Below are positions 56,396-64,000 of a stretch of DNA of 64,000 bases, piece after piece. The translations under genes and the position numbers were made by a program. How positions within the stretch are numbered: the stretch's first letter is position 1; each line of letters begins with the position of its first letter. Origin of the DNA: Chloroflexota bacterium (GTDB lineage: Bacteria > Chloroflexota > Anaerolineae > DUEN01); contig JAADGJ010000028.1 in assembly GCA_013152435.1 (NCBI GenBank), forward strand, positions 22,904 to 86,903, written 5' to 3'. The notes under the pieces are model-generated. The model made no database searches and had not been told where the DNA came from. It saw nothing but the letters and a program-made list of their open reading frames with translations.

Positions 56396-56432
56396 AAAGG
56401 TCCCCGGGATCGTCAAGATCTCGGGGACCTTT
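56396..56432. terminator. Bidirectional intrinsic terminator
   Basis: AAAGGTCCCCG (56396-56406) pairs with CGGGGACCTTT (56422-56432), followed by CTTC on the plus strand. It separates the convergent histidine kinase and fdhD genes. Confidence 0.8.
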
Positions 56433-56434
56433 CT

Positions 56435-57346
56435 TCACAAAACGCCCTCACAAGGGGTCTTCCCGCCTTCCTGCTGGATGCGGTCCCACCCCGTGTACAC
56501 GTGCATTCGCCGCCCACGAGCGTAGCCCACCAGGGTCACATGCCACGCCCGCGCCAGCTCAACGGCCAGAGACGTAGGGGAATTGCGGGTCACGACCACG
56601 GGCACCTCCATGCGAGCTGCCTTCCCCAACATCTCGCTGGACACCCGGCCGGTCGTCAGCAGGATCGCATCACGAGTGGGGATGCCACGCAACAGGCACT
56701 CGCCTGCGATCTTGTCTAGCGTGTTGTGCCGCCCGATGTCGCTGACCACGACGGCCAGATCCCGCCCATGGCTTAACCCGCTGGTGTGAAACCCGCCCAC
56801 CTCGCGGTACTCGTCTGCCACGCTTGTGATCAACATCTGCATCAGCGCAGCCAGTTGATCAACCGTCACCTGACGTTCGGAGGTCACCGGCGCGCGCTGA
56901 ACGGCCATGTCCACGAAGGTGATCCCCCCTCCACACCCGCTCGTCAGCGTGCGATGCTGCGGGAGGTCCACTCCACCATCCCGAAGCTCGACCTCGATCA
57001 GAGCCTCAGGCGCCTCCTGGATCCTCAAGCTGCGCACATCGTCCAGCCCTTGGATGATCCCCTCGTTGAACAGGAACCCCAACACAAAGGCCTCAAGATG
57101 AGTGGGAGTACAGAGCAACGTCAACCAATGCTGACCATTGATGACCAACGGCCACGCCGTTTCCAGCACGATGGCCTTGCGCGCCGGGGAAAAGGTCTCC
57201 TCCTCGACCTCGATGTAAGAGACGGGCTCGCTTCCAGCGATGGTCGGCTTATCGGCGGCAAACGACCACCAGCGGAAGGGGCGAAGATCTGACGGGCGCG
57301 CGACACCATTATCCATCCCCTTCCCCTTCACACCTTGCTCGCGCAT
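56435..57346 (-). CDS. fdhD: Formate dehydrogenase sulfur carrier FdhD
   Basis: The protein has 303 residues from ATG 57346; ATG 57316 would give 293 and is also plausible. Motifs are CTPTHLEAFVLGFLFNEGII, SGCGGGITF (a single cysteine where E. coli has CxxC), SDIGRHNTLDKIAGE and GRVSSEMLGKAARMEVPVV. FdhD takes sulfur from a cysteine desulfurase and sulfurates the molybdenum cofactor of formate dehydrogenase, which is essential for activity. It is the last gene of the fdh operon, 26 bp after fdhE. Confidence 0.93.
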   Translation of the reverse strand: MREQGVKGKGMDNGVARPSDLRPFRWWSFAADKPTIAGSEPVSYIEVEEETFSPARKAIVLETAWPLVINGQHWLTLLCTPTHLEAFVLGFLFNEGIIQGLDDVRSLRIQEAPEALIEVELRDGGVDLPQHRTLTSGCGGGITFVDMAVQRAPVTSERQVTVDQLAALMQMLITSVADEYREVGGFHTSGLSHGRDLAVVVSDIGRHNTLDKIAGECLLRGIPTRDAILLTTGRVSSEMLGKAARMEVPVVVTRNSPTSLAVELARAWHVTLVGYARGRRMHVYTGWDRIQQEGGKTPCEGVL

Positions 57347-57372
57347 CGTTCCCCGCCCGCTTTTCTGTCCGC

Positions 57373-58224
57373 TCAACGGTATCCCTCTGCCCTGGCCAGC
57401 GCATCCAAATGCGCCGTCACCACATCCTCGACCGGAAGCACCGCCGACCCACCCAGAGCCCGCTCGTCCACCGTCTTGATATAACGTCCGCACGCCTGAC
57501 AGCAGTATACGCGGTGCGTCAGGTCCGTGTCAAGCTGAAAGTACCGCGCCGGCCCCGGCTCATCGCCCCCGCAGAAGGGACAGGCCAGCCTGGAAAAGGG
57601 CCACTCGGTGTGGCAAAGGGAGCAGGCCAGGATACGCTGGCCGTTCTCGCGGGCCAGCCGGGCCATCCAGGGCTCAGCCCCACACATGGGGCAGATGCCG
57701 CGCCGCCAAACGGCCGTTTTCACCCACTCCCGGTAGGGAGCAGCCTGCCTTTCGAAGAAAGGGGACAACACAGCGTTCAACAGGAAGGCCAGAGCGTCGG
57801 GATCAGCGGACGTGGCAGCCGCCAATCGCCGAATGCAGGCATTGCCCTCAGAGAGCAGTTCATCGAGCAATACATCGACGTTCGAAGGCGCCACAGCACC
57901 TGAGGCCAGCAGCCGATCCAGGGCCTCTCGCGTCATCCCCTCCGGAGGCAGCAAGGCGCGAAGATCCGCCAGCGCCTCCAGGAACCAGGATGAAGGGAGG
58001 GGGAGGAGCGCGCCGGCAAACAGGGGGCGCCCGACCTGCCATCTCTCACGAGCCACGGCCGGCTCAACATGGAAGCAGGGCTCCGCTTTCTCCATCAGGG
58101 CCGCCTGGAACTCGAGCAGGTCCCGTAAGAGCTCGAGCGCCTCCCGATATTGCGGCATCGCCTGAGCATAACGCTGAATGGCGGCGTATGCCGGGTCCAG
58201 AGACGAGTCACATCGAGCTGACAT
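57373..58224 (-). CDS. fdhE: Formate dehydrogenase accessory protein FdhE
   Basis: The 283-residue protein has an N-terminal helical part and a C-terminal region with four zinc/rubredoxin-like CxxC pairs: CPMCG, CSLCHTEW, CPFCGG and CCQACGRYIKT. FdhE assists maturation of membrane-bound formate dehydrogenases. It lies 3 bp after the NrfD gene stop and 26 bp before fdhD. Confidence 0.93.
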   Translation of the reverse strand: MSARCDSSLDPAYAAIQRYAQAMPQYREALELLRDLLEFQAALMEKAEPCFHVEPAVARERWQVGRPLFAGALLPLPSSWFLEALADLRALLPPEGMTREALDRLLASGAVAPSNVDVLLDELLSEGNACIRRLAAATSADPDALAFLLNAVLSPFFERQAAPYREWVKTAVWRRGICPMCGAEPWMARLARENGQRILACSLCHTEWPFSRLACPFCGGDEPGPARYFQLDTDLTHRVYCCQACGRYIKTVDERALGGSAVLPVEDVVTAHLDALARAEGYR

Positions 58225-58227
58225 GGC

Positions 58228-59361
58228 TCACCCCGTCTCGGTGACCGGCTCATACTGGATGATGGGGAGGTAGCGGTTGGCCATGATGTACCCCAGCACG
58301 CCGGCGGACACAATGGCGATGGAGATGACAAACTCCATCGGGTGCGGGAAATAGGTCGTGCCGGGACGCGGCGCCAGAGCGATGAGGCTCACATTGAAGC
58401 GATTGAGCACTACCCCCAGCACCACCAACATCGCGCTCCAGAAGAGCGCCGTCCGGCTCCGTCGCACGGCCGGCAGCGCGAAGAGGATGAGGGGCACGAG
58501 TACACCGCCGATGACCTCCGCCAGAAACAGGACGCTGTACAAACCGCTGGAGAAGATCGCCCCGAACTCGCCCGCCACCAGCAGATCCCCCAGCCTGAAC
58601 AGCAGATAGAGCCCGAGGATGTAAGGCAGCGCCCGGCCCAGGCCGGCCAGGATCTCCAGATCGATCGAATGCCCCAATCCCCTGCCTCCCAACGACGTCT
58701 CAACGATGACCATCGCCGGCCCCACGGCCACCGCTGATAGGAAGAAAAGGAACGGCAGGATGGGGGTAAACCACAACGGATGAATCTTATCCGGCATCAG
58801 CAACAGGGTAGAACCCAGCGATGACTGGTGCAGCGTGGAGAGGACGACACCGGCGATGACCAGCGGGATCTGGATGGCCCGGATCAGGCGCAACGGAGCC
58901 TCCAGGTTGAAACGCTCAAAGACGCAGGGGCTGAACTCTAAAGCCAGGACGATGGTATAGAGCAACACGCACCAACCCACCTCAAAGAGAGGAGAGTGCA
59001 GGTTCCAATAGATGAGGATATGCCAGATACGCCAAGGCTGCCCCAGATCCACGAGCAGAGCCACGATGACCATCAGGTAGCCCAGGAAAGCGGTCAGGAT
59101 GGCCGAACGGACGATGGGATAGTACTTCTTCAAGTTGAAGATGTACACCGCCGCCGTCAGGGTAAAACCGCCGGCAGCCAGGGCCACGCCGCAGTAGAGA
59201 TCAAAGCTGATCCACAGGCCCCAGGCGCGGCCGTCACTCAGATTCGTGACGGCGCCGAGGCCGTTCATGTAACGAATGATCGCCACCACCAGCCCGATGA
59301 CGATCAGAATCCCCAGGATGGAGGTGCTCACGACGGGAAAAGGTCGCCTTTCAGCTTTCAT
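58228..59361 (-). CDS. NrfD-type membrane subunit of formate dehydrogenase
   Basis: The 377-residue protein has nine or ten transmembrane helices and the NrfD/PsrC pattern (GRAWGLWISFDLYCGVALAAGGF, LHQSSLGSTLLLMPDKIHPLWFTP). NrfD proteins bind quinone and carry electrons from an adjacent Fe-S subunit without haem. Here it takes the place that a b-type cytochrome (FdnI) has in E. coli. Its start overlaps the Fe-S subunit stop by 11 bp. Confidence 0.92.
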   Translation of the reverse strand: MKAERRPFPVVSTSILGILIVIGLVVAIIRYMNGLGAVTNLSDGRAWGLWISFDLYCGVALAAGGFTLTAAVYIFNLKKYYPIVRSAILTAFLGYLMVIVALLVDLGQPWRIWHILIYWNLHSPLFEVGWCVLLYTIVLALEFSPCVFERFNLEAPLRLIRAIQIPLVIAGVVLSTLHQSSLGSTLLLMPDKIHPLWFTPILPFLFFLSAVAVGPAMVIVETSLGGRGLGHSIDLEILAGLGRALPYILGLYLLFRLGDLLVAGEFGAIFSSGLYSVLFLAEVIGGVLVPLILFALPAVRRSRTALFWSAMLVVLGVVLNRFNVSLIALAPRPGTTYFPHPMEFVISIAIVSAGVLGYIMANRYLPIIQYEPVTETG

Positions 59362-60178
59362 CGCGCTGGCCCTCCTTCTCTGTTGGAGCGCTCACGGCCC
59401 GGCCTGTTTCCCTTTGGGCGCTCTGCTGCTCCCGACGTCTGACGATCCAATAAACGCCCGCCATAGCCGCTGATACCACCACAACGGTAGGAGGAACGGC
59501 AGCCATGGCCACATCGGCGTAGCGGGGGATGGGCTCCGACTTGAGGGCCGGAAAGCCCAGCCTGTCGAAGGGGACATGAGAGAGGTACAACATGGAGCAG
59601 CCCCCCACCTCCTCCTCCCCATAGACATGATCTATGTATCGGTCAGGATGGGCCTGAATCCGGGCATGGGCCTCCCGCAAAAGCTCCTCACGCTCGCCAA
59701 ACTTGATGGCTCCGGTAGGACAGGTCTTGGCACAGGCCGGCTCCATCCCCTCGGCCAACCGGTCGACGCACATGGTGCACTTGCGGATATAGGGCACCGG
59801 CTTATCCCACTCAAAGGTGGGCACCCCGAAGGGACAGGCCAGGGTGCAGTAACGACAGCCAATGCATTTGTAATCATCGTAGACCACCGGTCCTTCGGGA
59901 GTTTTGCGCAACGCCCCCACGATGCAGGCCGCAGCGCAAGCCGGTTCCTCGCAATGCATGCACTGCCGCTTGGTGAAGACCCAGGAGAATCGATCCTCCT
60001 CGGTCACCTCGTGAAAGGTAACGGTGGTCCAGGTCTTGGCCGACCTCCGGGGCGGGTTCTCGTAGCTACCCCAGTTGTGGGTCACCTCCGCCGGGAGCTC
60101 GTTCCATTGCTTGCAGGCAGCCTGACAGCCTCGACAACCGATGCACCGGGTCAGATCCATCAGCATGCCTTTCGCCAT
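59351..60178 (-). CDS. Formate dehydrogenase iron-sulfur (4x[4Fe-4S]) subunit
   Basis: The 275-residue protein carries four ferredoxin-like cysteine clusters: CIGCRGCQAACKQW, CMHCEEPACAAACIVGAL, CIGCRYCTLACPFGVP and CTMCVDRLAEGMEPACAKTCP. A hydrophobic helix at about 223-247 (VPPTVVVVSAAMAGVYWIV) anchors it in the membrane, then a charged cytoplasmic or outside tail follows. It moves electrons from the molybdenum subunit to NrfD. It is 347 bp downstream of the catalytic gene; repeat copy A fills the gap. Confidence 0.92.
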   Translation of the reverse strand: MAKGMLMDLTRCIGCRGCQAACKQWNELPAEVTHNWGSYENPPRRSAKTWTTVTFHEVTEEDRFSWVFTKRQCMHCEEPACAAACIVGALRKTPEGPVVYDDYKCIGCRYCTLACPFGVPTFEWDKPVPYIRKCTMCVDRLAEGMEPACAKTCPTGAIKFGEREELLREAHARIQAHPDRYIDHVYGEEEVGGCSMLYLSHVPFDRLGFPALKSEPIPRYADVAMAAVPPTVVVVSAAMAGVYWIVRRREQQSAQRETGRAVSAPTEKEGQRDES

Positions 60179-60252
60179 CTTCTCTCACCGCCTTTCCCCG
60201 ATCCTGCTGGCCGGGGCCGACCCTATCGCGCCAGGGACGGCCCCAGCCGTAA

Positions 60253-60511
60253 GAGCGTGTCTGAAAATTTACCGGCAAGATGTCTGAGGGGTTTCCCTCA
60301 ACGATCAGCTCCACAGGGGGAAGGCGTGGAGGGGATCTCCCCTCCACGGAAAACCCCGCTTTGCCGGCCTGCACCTGCCTTTCTCGGCCCTTTCCGAAGG
60401 ACTCAGGCCGAGGCCAGGCAGGTCGAAGGCAAAAGAAGGGCTTTTTCCGGAGGGGCTCCGCCCCTCCGGGCCTCCCCACAGCAGAAGCAACGGTATTCCT
60501 CAGACACACTC
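60253..60511. repeat. Palindromic interspersed repeat, copy A (259 bp)
   Basis: Ends are GAGCGTGTCTGA (60253-60264) and TCAGACACACTC (60500-60511), inverted with one mismatch. Inside are two further hairpins, GTGGAGGGGATC/ATCTCCCCTCCAC and GGAGGGGC/GCCCCTCC. It lies between the catalytic and Fe-S subunit genes in the 347-bp gap 60179-60525, which holds no gene. It looks like a MITE-type or REP-like element carried by the operon. Confidence 0.75.
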
Positions 60512-60525
60512 CAAGCCAGGAGGAG

Positions 60526-63525
60526 CTATACCTTCCTAATGTCGCAGAGGAATGCCTTGGTCTCAGGGATCATGGTATTGGCGTCACCGACGGGCGGGGT
60601 CAGCTCATTGGCGCTGCCCCCAGTGACCAACCCCTTATAGCCCCAGTGCCAGGGCAGCGCCACCTGATGGACGATGCGTCCGTTCAGACGGAAGGGCTGC
60701 AGCCGCCGGGTGACGATGGCCACAGCCTCAATGGAGCCACGCACCGACTCAACGATGACCTTCTCGCCATTCCGGATACCCTTCTCGGCGGCCAATTCGG
60801 GGCTCATCTCAACGAACATCTCCGGGTGCATCTCCGCCAGCCAGGGCACATTGCGCGTCATGGCGCCACTCTGCCAGTGCTCGGAGACCCGGAAGGTGGT
60901 CGCGACAATGGGATACCGCTGGGGATCGCAGGGTTCGCTGATCTCCGGACTACAGGGTATGAAAGCCGGGTTCGTGGCGTTGGCCGGGTGCAAGACGTTG
61001 GCCACCGGGCTCTCCCAAGGCTCATAATGCTCGGGGAAGGGACCGTCGGCCAGGCCGGGCCCGAAGATGCGGGCATGACCCTCGGGCTTCATGATGAAGG
61101 CATATCTGGCGCCAGGCGGCCAGCCACCGTCGGGCACGTCGCCTTCCCACTTCTTCCCGTTCCAGCGGATGACAAAGCGCGCCGGATCAAAGGGCCGCCC
61201 CTGGGCATCGCACGATGCCCGGTTGTAGATGATACGCCGGTTCACCGGCCAGGCCCATCCCCAATTGCTGTACAGTCCAATGCCGGCCGGGTGGGTATCG
61301 GTATTATCACGACGCGCCATCATATTGCCGTCCTCGTTGTAGCTGCCGGAATAGAGCCAGTTGGCACAGGCCGTGGAGCCGTCATCCCGCAGCTGAGTGA
61401 AGTTCTTCACCCGCTTGCCGGCCGGCACGATGACGTTGCCATCCGCATCCCTCACGTCGCTGACGGCCCAGCCGTTGACCTCCCCAGCCACCTTCTCGAT
61501 GTCAACCCCGTCCTCGCCGTAGTCCCAGGCCAGCTTGAGGATGGGATCCGGATTGGGACCGGGATCGGCCGCATAGAGTTTGCGCAGTCGGATCATCAAT
61601 TGATTGATAATCCAGGAGTCAGGCCTGGCCTCGCCCGGCGGGTCCACCGCCTTCCACCGCCACTGCGCCCAGCGGCCGGAGTTCGTGATGCTCCCCTCCT
61701 TCTCCACCGAGGCGGCCACGGGCAACAGGAAGACCTCCGTCTGGATAGCAGCAGGATCCACACCGGGCCGCTGCCAGAAGCTGGAGGTCTCCGTGTCCCA
61801 CAGGTTGACGGCCACCATCCAGTCCAGGTTCTCCATGGCCTTGCGGTTGAGGTTGGCATGCGCTCCACCCACGGCCGGGTTCTGCCCCCAGGCGAAGAAC
61901 CCCTTGATCTTGCCGGCATACATGTCCTGGAAGAGCTTCAACCATGAGTAGTTGCCGTCGTCCGCCAGTTTAGGCAGCCAGTGATAGCCGAACTCGTTCT
62001 CAGGCGTGGCGTTGTCGCCGAACATCCATTTGAGCAAGCTGACGGCATACTTGGGGTAGTGCTGCCACCAGTTGGCGCTCTTGGGATCGTTGGACTTGGG
62101 TGTGTAGGCGGCCAGATAGTCCTTCAAGGTTTGATGTCTGGCCCGGGGTGGCTTGAGGTAACCGGGCAGGATGTGGAAGAGCAGACAGTGATCCGTGGAG
62201 CCCTGCACGTTGCTCTCGCCACGGAGCGCGTTGATCCCCCCACCCGCCCGGCCGATGTTGCCCAGGAGCAGCTGGATGATCGCAGCGGTTCGGATGTTCT
62301 GGGTGCCGTAGGTGTGCTGGGTCCACCCCATGGCGTACATGATGGTGCCCACCTTGTCGGGCGCCCCTGTCGCCGTAAAGGCCTGATAGACCTTCAGGAG
62401 GTCATCCTTGGGCGTTCCGGTGATCTGAGAGACGGTGTCGAGGTCGTAGCGGGCGTAATGCTTCTTCAACAGCTGGAAGACGCAATTGGGATGCTGCAGG
62501 GTGGGATCTCTCAAAGGAACGCCATCCGCATCGGTCTGATAGGCCCACGTGGACTTGTCGTACCGCCGCGCTTGCGGGTCATAGCCGGTGAAGATGCCAT
62601 CGCTGAACCCGAACGCCGGATCGATGAGGAAAGAGGCGTTGGTGTGCTCAACGACGTACTCCCGGTGATAGAGCTCGTTGTCCAGGATGTACTTGATCAT
62701 CCCGCCGAGGAAGGCGATATCGGTACCTGAACGGAGCGGGGCATATATATGCGCCTTGCTCGACGTGCGGGTAAAACGAGGATCCACGCTGATGAGCACA
62801 GCCCCGCGATCCATCGCCTCCGTCACCCACTTGAAGGAGATGGGGTGATTCTCGGCCGCATTGGACCCCATGATCAGGATGGCGTCGCTGTTCTTGATGT
62901 CGATCCAGTGATTGGTCATCGCTCCTCTACCGAACGACTCTGCCAGAGCCGCAACAGTAGCGGAGTGTCATATGCGTGCCTGGTGCTCGATATAGAGCAA
63001 ACCCATGGAGCGCAGCGCCTTGACCAGCAGGATGCACTCCTCGTTGTCCAGGGCAGCGCTGCCCACCGAGGCGATCGCCTCGGTGCGACGCACCACGCGC
63101 CCCTGTTCATCTTTTTCGATCCAGCTTTCGTCCCTGGTCTTCTTGATACGCTTGGCGATCTCGTTCAGGGCCCAATCCCACTCCACCTCCTGCCACTGGG
63201 CAGCCCCGGGAGCTCGATAGAGGGGTTTGGTGATCCTGCGCTTGCTGTTCACCAACTGCGTAAGCGTGCTGCCCTTACTACACAACGCCCCCCGGTTGAT
63301 AGGATGATCTGGGTCGCCCTCGATGTTCACCACCTTTCCGTCCCGCGCGCCGGCGATCATCCCACAGCCGACGGCGCAGTACGGGCAAATCGTTGGCGTC
63401 TCGGTCGTCCACCGGATCTTCGATGCAGGCGGCATCGTCAGCGTCGGCGCCACGGTGCGCTCCATCGCCAACCAGGCAGATGTGGTACTGCCGAGCTTGA
63501 GAAACTGTCTTCGAGTCAGTTTCAT
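60526..63525 (-). CDS. fdhA: Selenocysteine-containing formate dehydrogenase catalytic subunit
   Basis: The 999-residue protein starts at ATG 63525 behind GGGAGGGT. A twin-arginine signal (TRRQFLK, 4-10) is followed by the [4Fe-4S] ligands C47, C50, C54 and C82. Codon 186 is TGA (62970-62968) in EHQARI-U-HSATVAALAESF, exactly the place of the selenocysteine in FdnG-type enzymes, then GRGAMTNHWIDIKNSDAIL continues the molybdopterin domain. Read without recoding it would break into ORFs of 185 and about 797 residues. A hairpin after the TGA fits a bacterial SECIS. It oxidises formate to CO2; the Tat signal implies export. The bis-MGD cofactor needs the FdhD/FdhE proteins encoded downstream. Confidence 0.93.
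62937..62958 (-). promoter_or_regulatory. Candidate bacterial SECIS hairpin
   Basis: Ten nt after the UGA, the minus strand can form ACU (62958-62956), bulged G, UUGC (62954-62951), loop GGCUCUG (62950-62944), GCAG (62943-62940), AGU (62939-62937). Position and loop are similar to the E. coli fdn/fdhF elements. The fold was done by eye. Confidence 0.55.
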
Positions 63526-64000
63526 CACAGACCCTCCCCGCGAAACACACGCGTAGTCCAGGTCATCCGACGGAAGCTCCAACGTCCCGTCCTCGCCTCA
63601 CGGGCCATCAGGCGGGAACCGGTAGCGGGTCCACCGATCCTGTTCGTCGTACCAGCCCCCGAGTCTATGCCCCCTATTGTAAGTTTAGGCCCTCGGTCAC
63701 AGCATCGCCAGCCCCTCTGTGACCATCTCCAGGCACCAAAATGGGCCATCCCGTGATGGCCCGAAAGGGGTGTGCGCGATCCCCCAAAGTGCGGAGGACG
63801 CCTTCCTATTCACCCGAGGCATCCTTCTGCACACATGTCCCCCGCGAACCCGTGCGGGCGGCCGTCGCCGCCCAGGGCCTTCTCAAAGTCCAGCGTTCAT
63901 ATCGACACACATGACACCTGCAGGGACGAGGATGGGTCCGCTCCTCAAGATTGGCCTTTCGAGTGGCGAAAGGCGCTGCCTTCCGCCACCCGCACCAAGA
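63526..64000. other. Region upstream of fdhA without a gene
   Basis: These 475 bp contain no supported ORF. A TACAAT on the minus strand (63681-63676) could be the fdh operon -10, without a good -35. A hairpin GGGCCATC/GATGGCCC is at about 63743-63762. A diverged copy of the 43185 hairpin, GTGGCGAAAGGC/GCCTTCCGCCAC, lies at 63963-63989, next to a CAGGGACG word (63922-63929) that also accompanies the 43230 repeat. Confidence 0.5.

Noticed and set aside
62968..63582. Formate dehydrogenase appears broken by a stop codon (pseudogene)
   Set aside because: The stop is TGA, exactly at the selenocysteine position of FdnG-type enzymes, the frame is conserved on both sides and a SECIS-like hairpin follows, so recoding is the better explanation.

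Overview
This is a gene-dense, high-GC bacterial window that reads as ordinary chromosome. Several things suggest Chloroflexota, probably an Anaerolineae-like lineage: the mix of ADP-forming acetyl-CoA synthetase next to a DRTGG-domain protein, YfhO-type membrane proteins, a DPPR-synthase-like UbiA protein, a selenocysteine formate dehydrogenase with an NrfD membrane subunit, and many lineage-restricted proteins. The assignment is inference from protein content only. I see no rRNA, tRNA, CRISPR array, phage or transposase gene.

Layout. 1-8.1 kb: IlvD/Edd dehydratase (cut by the window edge) divergent from an FAH-family hydrolase and a methyltransferase, then a minus-strand run of ADP-forming acyl-CoA synthetase, DRTGG protein and enolase. 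8.4-12 kb: cysteine desulfurase and MnmA (tRNA 2-thiouridine) followed by three small membrane or coiled-coil proteins. 12-24 kb: NAD(P)HX repair enzyme, YfhO protein, a PHP-AlbA fusion, UbiA prenyltransferase, TlyA, AI-2E-type permease and an unknown winged-helix-like gene pair. 24-33 kb: EamA transporter and SMC, then a four-gene unit of two thymidylate-kinase-like paralogues, a coiled-coil protein and a ROK kinase fused to a PPX/GppA phosphatase. 33-39 kb: metallo-hydrolase, AspRS, SerC, PHP phosphoesterase, TrmI. 39-44.7 kb: a leader-peptide/terminator cassette in front of an ABC exporter pair, then PPK2. 44.7-48.5 kb: ANT-like nucleotidyltransferase, GNAT, MOSC and an SLC13-type transporter. 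48.9-56.4 kb: two secreted paralogues built from a four-fold repeat and a 1383-residue hybrid histidine kinase. 56.4-63.5 kb: formate dehydrogenase operon (FdhD, FdhE, NrfD, FeS subunit, catalytic subunit with in-frame UGA).

The most notable points are: (1) a promoter, 38-codon ORF with a strong Shine-Dalgarno, and intrinsic terminator directly upstream of an ABC exporter pair, the arrangement of a ribosome-mediated attenuator; (2) an operon whose two TMK-like proteins differ at the P-loop lysine (one has Arg), co-transcribed with a ROK-PPX fusion, with a PPK2 gene elsewhere in the window; (3) a selenocysteine UGA that splits the formate dehydrogenase into two apparent ORFs; (4) an interspersed palindromic repeat family with GAGCGTGTCTGA ends, present in untranslated regions of several operons; (5) two secreted proteins with a four-fold FSTE...DGD...LGLDA repeat that I do not recognise.
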